A stretch of DNA of 64,000 nucleotides. Source: Sphingobacterium sp. SGR-19. GTDB taxonomy: Bacteria > Bacteroidota > Bacteroidia > Sphingobacteriales > Sphingobacteriaceae. A program made the position numbers and the translations under genes. Where the stretch lies: positions 62,001 through 126,000 of the forward strand of contig NZ_JAAKGS010000002.1 in the NCBI RefSeq assembly GCF_011043555.1. Reading direction: 5' to 3'. Below are positions 25,290 to 35,129 of the stretch, one piece after another; positions within the stretch are counted from its first letter, which is position 1, and every line of letters starts with the position of its first letter. A model generated the notes under the pieces. That model was not told where the DNA came from, ran no database searches, and was given only the letters and a program-made list of their open reading frames with translations.

Positions 25290-27818
25290 ATGAATAAAAA
25301 TGTTAAAAATCAAAAAATGTCAATTAATAATATAGTTTCCCGTCCACTCGCCTGTGGATTAACACTGTTTAGCTTATTTGCAACAGGTATAGTTTGCGCC
25401 CAGCAAAAGCCGGTCGTGAAAGTGGATCTTAACGAAAGCAGCCGCCGAGTTACGGAGACGAACGAAGTTGGTTACGCCTCGTGGCAGGTAAAAGCCGGTA
25501 TGTCTGATACCTTCACACAAGGCAATATAAAAGTAACGTTCACAAAAGTTGGGGGCGGAAGCGGTGAGCTGGCGTCCGAATGGTACAAAACAGGTATGGG
25601 GTCGCCCAACTTTGCCTATCTGGTTTCCGACGGACTCACGCTAAAAGACGGAGATACCGCAGGAAAGATTGAGATGCGAATCAGTGGGCTGCCGGAAGGT
25701 GAAAATACCTTGCTGACGTATCATAACATCCCCCACAGCCCCGAGGGGAACACATTCAGCCCCATCGTGATTTCGCATAAAGGTAAAAAGCTAACGGTGC
25801 AGCCGAGCGTGAGAGCACTCAAAACGGCGGACGCTGTAACCGCTTATACACATCTGGATGTAAAACAAGGCGAAGATGCAGTTGTCGTATTTGAGGCTGG
25901 AGACAAAACAAACGCTGTTATCAGAGATCTCATTATCAGTGCATTTGAAATCAACACGCCTGATGCCGCGAAACAGGCGCATTCGCCATCACCGGGCAAT
26001 GCCGATGAACACGTGGAATCAAAAGGCAAAACCTTGAAACTGACCTGGGAATCCGCTCCCGGTGCGACGAAACGTGCGGTCTATTTTGGTTTAGATTCAA
26101 CCAAGGTGGCTGATGCGACGCCTGATTCTCCCGAATTCAAAGGGGAGCAAAGTGCAACTGAATTTGTGACAGGAGACCTTTACAGCATGGATACGTATTA
26201 CTGGCGGGTAGACGAGATAACCGGTGAGGGAAAAACAAAGGGTGACGTCTGGTATTTTCGGCCAGCGCAGCTGGCGTTTCCAGAAGCGGAAGGATACGGC
26301 CGATATGCGCGTGGAGGCCGTGGTGGAAAAGTAGTTGAAGTCACCAATCTAAATGATAGCGGCCCTGGAAGTCTGCGAGAAGCCGTAGAGAACCATACGG
26401 GACCCAGAACCATTGTGTTTGCCGTATCGGGTATTATCCACCTGAAATCCCGTCTGGTTGCGAATCAAGCTTACGTGACCATTGCCGGACAGACCGCGCC
26501 GGGGAAAGGCATCTGTATTGCCGGTGCGCCTTTTGGATTCACGGGGAATGACGTCGTGGCGCAGCATCTACGTGTTCGCTTAGGTGCGGGGAAAACCGCT
26601 GACGGTATGGGCCTGACCGGTGCAAATTACAGCATTGTCGACCATTGCTCGATCAGTTGGACAATTGATGAGGCTTTCAGCTCACGGGGGGCAAAAAATA
26701 TTACCTTACAGCGGACGTTAATTTCCGAAGCGTTGAACTCGGCGGGGCACAGTAAATATGAAAAGGGAAAAATGCACGGGTATGCTGCCAGTATTGGAGG
26801 AGATGTAGGAAGTTTTCACCACAATCTATTGGCACATTGTTATGGTAGAAACTGGAGTCTGGCCGGTGGTTTGAATGGTGACGGATTTTATAGCGGTAAA
26901 CTGGACCTTCGTAACAACGTTGTATATAACTGGGGCGCGCGCGCTACAGACGGCGGGGCCCATGAAGTCAATTTCGTAAACAATTATTATAAGCCAGGAG
27001 CAGGGACAACGCAGTTCTTCGCTTTCATCGGTGATCATGAAAATGTCGGAAAAGGAATGCAACGTTGTTATTTTGAAGGAAATGTGATGCCTGGACATTT
27101 TGACGAACGAAACCAGGAAGCGGGTAGGAAAGCAAGATATAGTAACGGAGACTCCGAAAAATATGAAACATTTGTCGATCAGCCGTTTTTTGATGCAAAC
27201 GTAACGACCCATACTGCACGACAGGCGTATAAACTGGTGCTGTCTGATGTGGGTAACAACCGGCCTGAGCTCGATGAACACGATCAGCGCATCATCAAGG
27301 AAACGATTGATAGCACCTATTCAGCAACTGGTAGTATATCCGGTAAGCCGGGGTTCCCTGACCACCAGGATGATGTAGGCGGCTATGATGACTATCCTGA
27401 AGTAAAACGTGCTGCTAACTGGGACAGCGATCATGACGGGCTACCGGATTGGTGGGAAATTCATCGTGGGTTAAATCTCAATTCTCCGAAGGGTGATTTT
27501 TCAGACGCGAATCTGGACAAAGATCGCGATGGTTATACGGAATTGGATTATTATCTGCAATGGATGTCCAAAGCGCACTTTAGCGCAGCGGCTGGAGAAT
27601 CCTTAGAAATAGATCTCCAAACATTGTCTCGAGGATTTACGGAAGACCCGACATTCCACGTAAGTAATGTGCAGAATGGTACCGTATCGGTGGAAAGTGG
27701 TAAAGCTGTTTTCAAACCGTCCGCTGATGGCGTAGGTTCGTTTGAGTTTACGGTCACGGATGCGGAAGGCGATAGGATGACGCGGAAGGTCAATATTCTC
27801 AGCGGTATCACTATCTAG
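25290..27818 (+). CDS. Multidomain PL1 pectate lyase with N-terminal sandwich/FnIII and C-terminal cadherin-like domain
   Basis: An 842-residue secreted lyase, far longer than the usual ~500. ATG 25290 is chosen because it directly precedes a hydrophobic signal ('LACGLTLFSLFATGIVCAQQ'); ATG 25269 also fits. Domains in order: a beta-sandwich of unknown type (about 35-200), an FnIII-like module ('LKLTWESAPGATKRAVYFGLD', 'TYYWRVDEI'), the PL1 beta-helix from 'AFPEAEGYGRYARGGRGGKVVEVTNLNDSGPGSLREA' to 'NNYYKPG', an Asp-rich calcium segment ('DSDHDGLPDWWEIHRGLNLN', 'DKDRDGYTELDYYLQ') and a C-terminal cadherin/Ig-like domain ('LEIDLQTLSRGF', 'VSVESGKAVFKPSADGVGSFEFTVTDAEGD'). The extra domains suggest binding to polymeric pectin at the surface. 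Confidence 0.9.
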   Translation: MNKNVKNQKMSINNIVSRPLACGLTLFSLFATGIVCAQQKPVVKVDLNESSRRVTETNEVGYASWQVKAGMSDTFTQGNIKVTFTKVGGGSGELASEWYKTGMGSPNFAYLVSDGLTLKDGDTAGKIEMRISGLPEGENTLLTYHNIPHSPEGNTFSPIVISHKGKKLTVQPSVRALKTADAVTAYTHLDVKQGEDAVVVFEAGDKTNAVIRDLIISAFEINTPDAAKQAHSPSPGNADEHVESKGKTLKLTWESAPGATKRAVYFGLDSTKVADATPDSPEFKGEQSATEFVTGDLYSMDTYYWRVDEITGEGKTKGDVWYFRPAQLAFPEAEGYGRYARGGRGGKVVEVTNLNDSGPGSLREAVENHTGPRTIVFAVSGIIHLKSRLVANQAYVTIAGQTAPGKGICIAGAPFGFTGNDVVAQHLRVRLGAGKTADGMGLTGANYSIVDHCSISWTIDEAFSSRGAKNITLQRTLISEALNSAGHSKYEKGKMHGYAASIGGDVGSFHHNLLAHCYGRNWSLAGGLNGDGFYSGKLDLRNNVVYNWGARATDGGAHEVNFVNNYYKPGAGTTQFFAFIGDHENVGKGMQRCYFEGNVMPGHFDERNQEAGRKARYSNGDSEKYETFVDQPFFDANVTTHTARQAYKLVLSDVGNNRPELDEHDQRIIKETIDSTYSATGSISGKPGFPDHQDDVGGYDDYPEVKRAANWDSDHDGLPDWWEIHRGLNLNSPKGDFSDANLDKDRDGYTELDYYLQWMSKAHFSAAAGESLEIDLQTLSRGFTEDPTFHVSNVQNGTVSVESGKAVFKPSADGVGSFEFTVTDAEGDRMTRKVNILSGITI

Positions 27819-27887
27819 CCGTTCTGTTTATAAGGCAAAGATGTTTCTTGAAAGCGGGCTCTGAAAACACCTCTTTCGGAAATGATT

Positions 27888-27927
27888 AAAAAAGGAGGGA
27901 AAGCAATCGTTTTCTACTCCTTTTTTT
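27888..27927 (+). terminator. Terminator after the multidomain lyase
   Basis: The stem AAAAAAGGAG (27888-27897) / CTCCTTTTTT (27917-27926) runs straight into the T tract. The A-rich left arm means it could also work on the minus strand, but no gene faces it. The remaining 180 bp up to 28109 are A/T rich with no recognised box. Confidence 0.8.
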
Positions 27928-28108
27928 ATGTGAAGTATGGTATGCTAATATGTTGTAAGAAAAAGATAAATCGATACATTAAGTTAAGGTGATTTCTTCC
28001 CAACTTTATTCAGCTAAATAGATCTAGAGTCTTCAAAAAAGGAATAAAGGAATTTTTCTGTTCAATAAACTATTGTTCTGGGTATTTATCACCTAAATTT
28101 TTAAACAC

Positions 28109-31100
28109 ATGGATTATCATAAACTCAAAAGGCACACACGGCGAAGCAGTATGCATATTTTTTGCCTACTTGCTACGGCAGGCCCGTTCGTAAGCTTAGC
28201 AGAGACTGTGTCGGAACCGACAATCATGTCTTCCTTCAAAGTGGTAGACGTAACTGGGAAGGTCGTCGATCAGGACGGGAATCCGATTATAGGCGCGACG
28301 GTGTCGATAAAAGGGACCACGACAGCAACACAAACCGATGAACAGGGCGTGTTTCGCCTTAATCTTACGAGGGGAAATGAGACACTGGTCATCTCCTATG
28401 TAGGTTTCCGCGAGCAAGAAATTAATGCGGAGGGAAGGACCTCCTTGTCGATTGTTTTACAACCAAACGATACGCTGGATGAGGTGGTCGTGATCGGTTA
28501 TGGGTCAGTGAAAAGAAGGGATCTTACCGGGGCGGTGGCCTCCGTGAAAGCAGAGGAGATTGCGATGGCGCCGGTCGCTAATCCAATTGAGGCATTGCAG
28601 GGGCGGGTGGCAGGTGTGGATATCGCTCGGGAGTCCGGGCAAGCCAGTTCGGGGGCTAGCATCCTCTTGCGTGGGAACAGATCGCTGACCGCAGGTAGTG
28701 AACCGCTGTATATTATTGATGGTATACCCGGTAGTATCACCAACTTGAATCCTAATGATATCGAGTCCATCGACATCTTGAAGGATGCAGCTTCGACCGC
28801 CATTTACGGTTCGGCGGGCGCAAACGGCGTGTTTATCATCACAACGAAAAAAGCCAAAGTGGGTCGTGTGTCCGTTAATTTCGATGCGTATGCTGGCGTA
28901 AATGCGAATGGTCGTTATCCTTCCGCACTGCAGCAAGATACTTGGTTGCAATACTTAGAAGATGGTTTCGTGGCAACGAATGGACGCCCGTCTGCTGATA
29001 GAAACGAATTGTTAACGGCCTGGAGCTTGAATCCTGAGCTCGTCGAAGGCTACATTGACGGGGGCAAATGGATCGACTGGGTAGACGAAACTCTGCGTAC
29101 CGGTGTACAGCAGAATTACTCTCTCTCTGTCAACGGGGGGACGGAAAAAACACAGGGTTATTTCTCCCTCGGTTATAACTCAACGAAAGGTATTTACCGG
29201 AGTGATCAGTCTGATTTATTTACTGCTCGAGCAGGTGCAACAAGTAAAATTGCCGAATGGTTTACAGGAGGTATCGTAACAGGCCTGACTTGGAGAGACA
29301 ATGAGACACGCCCTAGCCGCTTAAACAAAACCTTTGATATGGCACCCATAGGGGAAGTTTATGATGCGCAAGGCAATATTAACGTGTATCCCGTGGCGGG
29401 GATGGAGATGCCGAGTTTATTAGCGGATGATATTCCCAACACGTTGCGCAATAATGCAAAGCATCTAGCCATAAACGTTAATCCGTATGTCGATATTGAT
29501 ATCATCGAGGGGTTGAGCTTCCGTTCGATACTAGGGGCTACGCTAACGAACCGTAGAACGGGGGAATTTAATAGCGACCGCACCTATATGATGCTGACAG
29601 GCAGCTCGACGCCGATACGCAACGGTAGCTATGAAACCGCATTGGGATACAATTACGTATGGGAGAATATTTTAAACTACGAGACAAAATTCGGGCAGAA
29701 TCATGATTTGTCAGCGACTTTGGTCTCGTCTTGGGCAGACAATCAAAATGAAACTTCTTGGGCCTACAACGAAGGATTTTTGTATGATGAATACGAATTT
29801 TATGCCTTACAGGGTGGCACGAAAGCAAATGTACAGTCAGGCTATTCGACGACTAAACGGATGTCGGTTGCCTCGCGGCTCAACTACGGTTACAAAGGAC
29901 GCTATTTATTAACATTGACGCAGCGTACCGATGGTGTTTCTCAATTGGCGCGTCGTTGGGATACCTTTTTGGCGGCCGCCGGAGCATGGCGGATCAGTGA
30001 TGAGAACTTTATGCAGGGGACGCGGGATATAATCAGTGATTTGAAGTTCAGGGCATCATACGGTGTTTCGGGAAATTCTGGCATCGATCCCTACTCTACG
30101 TTGACCGAGGTAACCAGCTCGGGATTGGACCAGATAAACTTAGGTGGTGGTGTACTGCCGGTAGCCGTATTGACGCAAGCTGTCGGAAATCCGGACCTGA
30201 CTTGGGAGAAATCCTATAACTTCAACCTCGGCCTCGATTTCGGTCTGTTCAATAACAGGATAACCGGTGCGGTGGAATGGTATGATACGGATACCCGGGA
30301 CGTACTCTACGCTCGTGACCTACCATTCTCCAGCGGTGGTTTTACGCCGAAGGCACCTTATCAGATGACAGCCAATTTGGCGCGGATGAACAACAGGGGT
30401 GTGGAAGTTACCCTTACTGGCAATAATATCTTGAATGGCAACGCGTTTAAATGGAACTCCACGCTAACCTTTGCACATAACAGAGAACAAGTGCGTTCTA
30501 TTGATTTAGGTAGCGGTATTTCTGTCGACGACTTGATTTCGTTGGGTTTATTCATGGGCAGACCGAGCAACACGTTATACGGGTATAAGAAAATCGGTAT
30601 TTGGCAAGAAGATGAAGCTGCCGATGCAGCGGCATTCGGCTTACTTCCGGGGGATGTGAAAACGCAATCCAACTTAACTAAGACGAGCGATGGCGTTTGG
30701 GTGGACGGAGAGGGTGTGGAATATTCTGCGGATAACCCTTATTCTATTTCGCCCGACGATCGCGTCATCCTCGGACAAGGAAGCCCGAAATGGACGGCCG
30801 GCTGGCAAAACACGTTTAACTATAAGGGGTTTGATTTGAATATTTTCACCGTCGCCCGCTGGGGGCATCACATCGATGCGGAGCTGTTGGGGTATTTCGA
30901 TTATAGAGCGATCAACATCCCATCGGCGTACAATTATTGGACACCGGAAAATCCGACCAACGATTACCCGAGGCCTTATCTTAATAGAACGGCGAATCAT
31001 TCTAACCCGCTTTTGGGAATGAATATAGTAGATGCTTCGTTTATCAAAATTAAAAACATCTCCTTAGGGTATACACTCCCAGAATCCGTTACCAACGGAA

Positions 31101-31255
31101 TAAAATTGTCAAACTGCCGTATATACGCGACCATGTATAACCCTATCATCTTTACGAGAAGTCATTTGCTCGAAGGAATGGATCCCGAAACGGGCGCATC
31201 GGACTCGTTTCCGTTATACAGACAGATGGTATTTGGTGTTAACCTTTCATTCTAA
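28109..31255 (+). CDS. SusC/RagA-family TonB-dependent outer-membrane transporter
   Basis: A 1048-residue SusC-like transporter, second complete one in the window. N-terminal basic region and signal ('IFCLLATAGPFVSLAET'), then a carboxypeptidase-regulatory domain ('VTGKVVDQDGNPIIGATVSIKG', 'LVISYVGFREQEI'), the signature 'DEVVVIGYGSVKRRDLTGAVASV', plug blocks ('EALQGRVAGVDIARESGQASSGASILLRGNRSL', 'PLYIIDGIPG', 'IDILKDAASTAIYGSAGANGVFIITTKK') and a long barrel ending 'RQMVFGVNLSF'. There is no STN domain. The plug differs clearly from the SusC at 15443, so the two pairs probably recognise different pectic fragments. SusD follows within 40 nt. It would pass oligosaccharides on for the large enzyme operon downstream. 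Confidence 0.96.
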   Translation: MDYHKLKRHTRRSSMHIFCLLATAGPFVSLAETVSEPTIMSSFKVVDVTGKVVDQDGNPIIGATVSIKGTTTATQTDEQGVFRLNLTRGNETLVISYVGFREQEINAEGRTSLSIVLQPNDTLDEVVVIGYGSVKRRDLTGAVASVKAEEIAMAPVANPIEALQGRVAGVDIARESGQASSGASILLRGNRSLTAGSEPLYIIDGIPGSITNLNPNDIESIDILKDAASTAIYGSAGANGVFIITTKKAKVGRVSVNFDAYAGVNANGRYPSALQQDTWLQYLEDGFVATNGRPSADRNELLTAWSLNPELVEGYIDGGKWIDWVDETLRTGVQQNYSLSVNGGTEKTQGYFSLGYNSTKGIYRSDQSDLFTARAGATSKIAEWFTGGIVTGLTWRDNETRPSRLNKTFDMAPIGEVYDAQGNINVYPVAGMEMPSLLADDIPNTLRNNAKHLAINVNPYVDIDIIEGLSFRSILGATLTNRRTGEFNSDRTYMMLTGSSTPIRNGSYETALGYNYVWENILNYETKFGQNHDLSATLVSSWADNQNETSWAYNEGFLYDEYEFYALQGGTKANVQSGYSTTKRMSVASRLNYGYKGRYLLTLTQRTDGVSQLARRWDTFLAAAGAWRISDENFMQGTRDIISDLKFRASYGVSGNSGIDPYSTLTEVTSSGLDQINLGGGVLPVAVLTQAVGNPDLTWEKSYNFNLGLDFGLFNNRITGAVEWYDTDTRDVLYARDLPFSSGGFTPKAPYQMTANLARMNNRGVEVTLTGNNILNGNAFKWNSTLTFAHNREQVRSIDLGSGISVDDLISLGLFMGRPSNTLYGYKKIGIWQEDEAADAAAFGLLPGDVKTQSNLTKTSDGVWVDGEGVEYSADNPYSISPDDRVILGQGSPKWTAGWQNTFNYKGFDLNIFTVARWGHHIDAELLGYFDYRAINIPSAYNYWTPENPTNDYPRPYLNRTANHSNPLLGMNIVDASFIKIKNISLGYTLPESVTNGIKLSNCRIYATMYNPIIFTRSHLLEGMDPETGASDSFPLYRQMVFGVNLSF

Positions 31256-31294
31256 CGAATCATGATGCTTAGTTTGAAAATAAAGAAGAAACAA

Positions 31295-33187
31295 ATGAAA
31301 ACAATAGGCTATAAATTAGTGCTCGGTCTTTTTTTGACTGCCAGCGTAAGCTCATGCTCGTTGGACGAATGGAATCCCTCTACGGTTGATGTAGAAACGG
31401 CTTATAAATATAAAGAAGGGTATGAAAGTCTGATCAATTACTGTTATGACGGAATGTATTACTTCTACGGTAAAATAGATGGTATCGGCGCGATGGAGAT
31501 GGGCACGGATCTATGGATCAACGTGGCAAATAGCGAATCGGGTTTCACCTTGTATAACAGCAATATGAACCCCGATCTGGGCACACTCCGGGTATTTTGG
31601 CGAGGGATGTACGCGACGGTGAATTATTGTAATACGGCCATTTACTACGCCGATCAGGTAGAAGGTTATGCTTCGGATGAAGAAAAGAACGCGAAGGTGG
31701 CGGAAGCTTACTTCCTGCGTGGGTGGGCAAATTGGCACCTGGTGGAACAGTTTGGAGGCGTGTCCTTGACAACATTGCCGCTCACAGAAACTGATCCGGG
31801 CGAGGTAAACCGTCCAATCAGAAGCGACGAAGAGGCGTTTTATGACTTGATTATATCCGACTTAACGTTTGCTGCAGCGAATCTGCCTACACAGCCGGAA
31901 GGAGAACGGGGACGTGTAACGAAAAAAGCAGCTTATGCGATGTTGGCGAAAGCCTATCTGCAACGGACGCGTCTAGGCAATGTGCAGGAAAATGCCCGCT
32001 TGGCGTTGGAAGCTGCGGAAGAATTGATTGATAATCAGGGTGGATACGGTATCGGTTTATATCAAAGTGACGACGAAGAGTCGGGTTTTGCTAAGTTATG
32101 GGACGGAGCGAATAATAAGAATAATAAAGAATTTTTGTTTTTACAGGCGATCGATGAAATCGATGGCCGGAACCCCGAAAATTGGAATCGAGGAAGAAGC
32201 CGCCAATATTACCTGATGGATACCAAGACAACCGGCGCACCTTGGGGAACGCAGGAAAGTGAGACGTGGACAGGCCGTTCCAACAGTCGTAGCTTTAAGC
32301 CGACGAAATATCTATTGACCGAATTGTTTGAACCGGTCGCGGATCCGGCGGATACCCGTTTTAGAGAATCTTTTTTTATCGAACACTATAATTCCAAATG
32401 GGAGGACGTAACGATCAGTGAATCTATGGTGAACCAGTATGGCAAAAATCCGAATCTGGTGGGGCATGTGATCAAAAATACAGCAGCAGGCGACAATACG
32501 TTAGTGCGGGGCGGTTTAGCGACTTGGCGCATGGGCGTTGTCAATATGATCGACGAAGATGAGGATGGTTGGTTGGACGGTTTGTCGATTTTGACACCTA
32601 ACTGGGTGATGTCGGCATCGGATAAAAGAGATCTTCCTTTTTGGATCGTTGATCCATCTGACCAGTTCGAGGCCGACGGAAGATGGGTACAGCCGGGTGG
32701 AGGCAATGACATGGCGACTTATGCCCGTGAGATTTATCCATCTTTAAAGAAATTTTCGAGTTGGGAATATATTCTGGATCGTCAGCAGTGGTTAGGCGAT
32801 ATACCTATCATCCGCTTAGGCGAAGTGTATTTAATCGCAGCCGAAGCGGCGTTGCTCGCGAATGGTGATGCGACGAAAGCGCAGGAATATGTCAATGCCG
32901 TCCGAAGGAGAGCCGCCGTTACCGATAGGCAAGATGAGATGGAGGTTAGTGCCGGGGAAGTAACACTCGATTTTATTCTGGCCGAACGGGGGCGCGAACT
33001 GGCCGGTGAGCAAACACGTTGGTACGACTTGAAGCGTATGGGTAAGCTGACAGACTCCTATCTTAAGGAAACCAATCCTGATATTCTTTTCTTTGACGAA
33101 AACAAGCACACCGTACGCCCAATTCCGCAGTCGTTTCTGGATGCTATCGCAAATCCACAAGAATTTGGACAGAACCCGAATTATTGA
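31295..33187 (+). CDS. SusD/RagB-family glycan-binding lipoprotein
   Basis: A 630-residue SusD-like lipoprotein, partner of the SusC just upstream. ATG 31295 gives a classic signal ('MKTIGYKLVLGLFLTASVSSCS', Cys at residue 21); an in-frame ATG at 31262 would add 11 residues. Family marks are 'VAEAYFLRGWANWHLVEQFGGVSLTTLPLTE', 'GRVTKKAAYAMLAKAYLQRTRLG', 'IPIIRLGEVYLIAAEAALLANGDATKAQEYVNAVRRRAA' and 'LDFILAERGRELAGEQTRWYDLKRMGKL', ending with 'VRPIPQSFLDAIANPQEFGQNPNY'. It belongs to a different SusD subgroup from the other two, having the 'IPQ' C-terminus instead of 'FDPL'. A weak hairpin separates it from the PL1 gene that follows. Confidence 0.95.
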   Translation: MKTIGYKLVLGLFLTASVSSCSLDEWNPSTVDVETAYKYKEGYESLINYCYDGMYYFYGKIDGIGAMEMGTDLWINVANSESGFTLYNSNMNPDLGTLRVFWRGMYATVNYCNTAIYYADQVEGYASDEEKNAKVAEAYFLRGWANWHLVEQFGGVSLTTLPLTETDPGEVNRPIRSDEEAFYDLIISDLTFAAANLPTQPEGERGRVTKKAAYAMLAKAYLQRTRLGNVQENARLALEAAEELIDNQGGYGIGLYQSDDEESGFAKLWDGANNKNNKEFLFLQAIDEIDGRNPENWNRGRSRQYYLMDTKTTGAPWGTQESETWTGRSNSRSFKPTKYLLTELFEPVADPADTRFRESFFIEHYNSKWEDVTISESMVNQYGKNPNLVGHVIKNTAAGDNTLVRGGLATWRMGVVNMIDEDEDGWLDGLSILTPNWVMSASDKRDLPFWIVDPSDQFEADGRWVQPGGGNDMATYAREIYPSLKKFSSWEYILDRQQWLGDIPIIRLGEVYLIAAEAALLANGDATKAQEYVNAVRRRAAVTDRQDEMEVSAGEVTLDFILAERGRELAGEQTRWYDLKRMGKLTDSYLKETNPDILFFDENKHTVRPIPQSFLDAIANPQEFGQNPNY

Positions 33188-33235
33188 TAGAAACCATGAA
33201 ATGATTGCAAGCGAAACAAGCGCTAAAATAATACA

Positions 33236-33276
33236 AGAGCCGGAGAATATGTTATAAACAGGCTTCGGTTCTTTTA
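33236..33276 (+). terminator. Imperfect terminator or attenuator after SusD
   Basis: The stem AGAGCCGGAG (33236-33245) / CTTCGGTTCT (33263-33272) contains G.T wobbles and a 17-nt loop, followed by a short T run. It lies 48 nt after the SusD stop. It may reduce rather than stop transcription into the lyase. Confidence 0.6.
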
Positions 33277-33330
33277 CCTAGATTTGGTTAATTTAAATTG
33301 CACGAAGAAATAAGAAATAAATAGTATATC

Positions 33331-34887
33331 ATGATGACCAAGAAAACATTTTCCTATAAACCACTAAAAAAGAGCTTGCTTTTGCTGGCACTGTTCTCCG
33401 CTGGAGTGGGTGCTCAAGCGCAACAAGCGGGACAGCCTGAACGTGGACAAATCCCTCCACATCCACCTCGATTGCCGGAAGAGGTTATTCCAGCATTTCC
33501 CGGCGCTTGGGGCGGCGGTATGTTTACGACAGGTGGCCGCGGTGGAAAAGTAATCGCAGTGACGAATCTCAACGATAGCGGAGAGGGTAGCTTACGTGCG
33601 GCTCTAGAAGCAAAGGGGCCGCGTATTGTTGTTTTTCGTGTTGCTGGTACTATAAAGGTGAAGGGCGATCTCAATATCGACAATCCGGATATTACCATTG
33701 CAGGGCAATCTGCTCCCGGCGATGGAATCTGTATTGCCAGTACACTGAACATCAATACCCATAATGTCATTATCCGACACCTGCGCGTGCGCCGAGGAGT
33801 GCCAGTGGGAGGCCAAGGTGATGATAATATTGGTGGTAATCCGCATCGTGACATTATTATCGACCATTGTTCTACCAGTTGGGGAATGGACGAGAACATT
33901 TCCCTTTACCGGCACATGAGACCTTCTGCGGATGGCAGTACCCAAATAAAAGATCCAGCGGAGAACATCACGATTCAATGGACGATCTCCAGCGAGGCGC
34001 TTGATGCTAAAGGACATGCATTCGGTGGTACCTGGGGAGGAAATCCTTCTACGTTCCACCATAATCTTTTCGCTAGCAACACTGCACGGAATCCTTCTAT
34101 AGGGATGTCGGGACCGTTCGATTTTCGGAATAACGTGGTCTTCAATTGGCGTCACCGTTCCATGGATGGGGGCGATGAGACATCACAGGTCAATGTTATC
34201 AACAACTACTATAAGCCAGGGCCGGCAACGAACGATAATATACGCGACGTATTTGCGCGTATCGAGCAACGCAGTATGTATTCACCAGGTAGTGCATGGA
34301 AAGAAGGGGATTGGTACCAGAAAGAGGAGAACCGTCCCGGTAAATGGTATGTAGCAGGGAACGTTATGCACGGTAATGAAGCCTTAACCAATAACAATTG
34401 GCTGGGAATGCGCTTAAAGGATGTCAATGCTATAGGTGACGAAGCTCGGATGGCCGCTGGCGTAAACACCCCTTTCGTAGGTTGGCCGGTAGCGCCGCAC
34501 CATACCGCGGAAGAAGCCTTTGAAGCGGTATTGGCCAGTGCGGGAGCAACCTTGCCAAAGCGAGATGCGGTAGATACCCGTGTGGTGGAGATGGTGCGCA
34601 CAGGAAAACCGACAACTGCAACAGGTATAATAAAGTCCATCGATGAAGTGGGCGGTTACCCAGAACTGACCTACGACCCGGCAAAAGTACCGGTGGATAC
34701 TGATGGCGATGGCATGCCGGATGAATGGGAAAAAGAATACGGCTTGGATCCGAACGACCCCACAGATGGTGCTAAAGATGCTGATGGAGACGGCTATACC
34801 AATGTGGAGGAATATCTGAACGGAACAAATCCAAAAGAGAAAATCGATTACCGGAATCTTGGTAACAACGTGGATACCATAAGTTAG
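33331..34887 (+). CDS. Secreted pectate lyase, PL1 family, with C-terminal Ca-binding repeats
   Basis: A 518-residue secreted PL1 lyase, fourth in the window. The signal ends 'AGVGAQAQQ' (about residue 30), followed by a Pro-rich linker. The beta-helix has 'AFPGAWGGGMFTTGGRGGKVIAVTNLNDSGEGSLRAALE', 'ITIAGQSAPGDGICI', 'IDHCSTSWGMDENISLYRH', 'TIQWTISSEALDAKGHAFGGTWGGNPSTFHHNLFASN' and 'NNYYKPGPATN'. The C-terminus has two Asp-rich calcium segments ('DTDGDGMPDEWEKEYGLDPNDP', 'DADGDGYTNVEEYLNGTNP'). 'TFHHNLFA' and 'IDHCSTSWG' set it apart from the tandem pair at 1223-4677. It follows the second SusCD pair and ends at a strong hairpin. Confidence 0.93.
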   Translation: MMTKKTFSYKPLKKSLLLLALFSAGVGAQAQQAGQPERGQIPPHPPRLPEEVIPAFPGAWGGGMFTTGGRGGKVIAVTNLNDSGEGSLRAALEAKGPRIVVFRVAGTIKVKGDLNIDNPDITIAGQSAPGDGICIASTLNINTHNVIIRHLRVRRGVPVGGQGDDNIGGNPHRDIIIDHCSTSWGMDENISLYRHMRPSADGSTQIKDPAENITIQWTISSEALDAKGHAFGGTWGGNPSTFHHNLFASNTARNPSIGMSGPFDFRNNVVFNWRHRSMDGGDETSQVNVINNYYKPGPATNDNIRDVFARIEQRSMYSPGSAWKEGDWYQKEENRPGKWYVAGNVMHGNEALTNNNWLGMRLKDVNAIGDEARMAAGVNTPFVGWPVAPHHTAEEAFEAVLASAGATLPKRDAVDTRVVEMVRTGKPTTATGIIKSIDEVGGYPELTYDPAKVPVDTDGDGMPDEWEKEYGLDPNDPTDGAKDADGDGYTNVEEYLNGTNPKEKIDYRNLGNNVDTIS

Positions 34888-34901
34888 CACACAATTGTCC
34901 T

Positions 34902-34944
34902 AACACGAACGCTCGTCTACCGCAAGTAGACGAGCGTTTGTGTT
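34902..34944 (+). terminator. Long hairpin after the fourth PL1 lyase
   Basis: A 19-bp stem with one G.T wobble (34902-34920 against 34926-34944; core ACGCTCGTCTAC/GTAGACGAGCGT) closes a 5-nt loop. The right arm holds GTTTGTGTT but no clean T tract follows. The same structure exists on the minus strand. Likely a transcription end or an RNA-stabilising hairpin. Confidence 0.8.
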
Positions 34945-35001
34945 ACTTCACGATGCTCCCATCCACCGACAAAATGATACAATAGCTAGAGAAAATACTA
35001 T

Positions 35002-35032
35002 AAACATAACTATGGCCTTTTAGCTATGTTTG
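35002..35032 (+). promoter_or_regulatory. Dyad overlapping a -7 box upstream of the large operon
   Basis: AAACATAaCTA (35002-35012) and TAGcTATGTTT (35021-35031) form an 11-bp inverted repeat with one mismatch, spaced by 8 nt. Its right arm contains TATGTTTG (35025-35032), an exact TAnnTTTG -7 box, about 98 nt before the first gene of the fifteen-gene operon. A regulator bound to the dyad would cover the promoter, so this is a candidate operator. It could alternatively be a small RNA hairpin. Confidence 0.5.
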
Positions 35033-35129
35033 TATAAACGATAAGTAAACTTACATACAAAATATTCAGGTTATGGTCGAGGCATCTAACTGGTTTATTT
35101 AAAGCGTTGTAGATCTTTTTTAAACAGTA

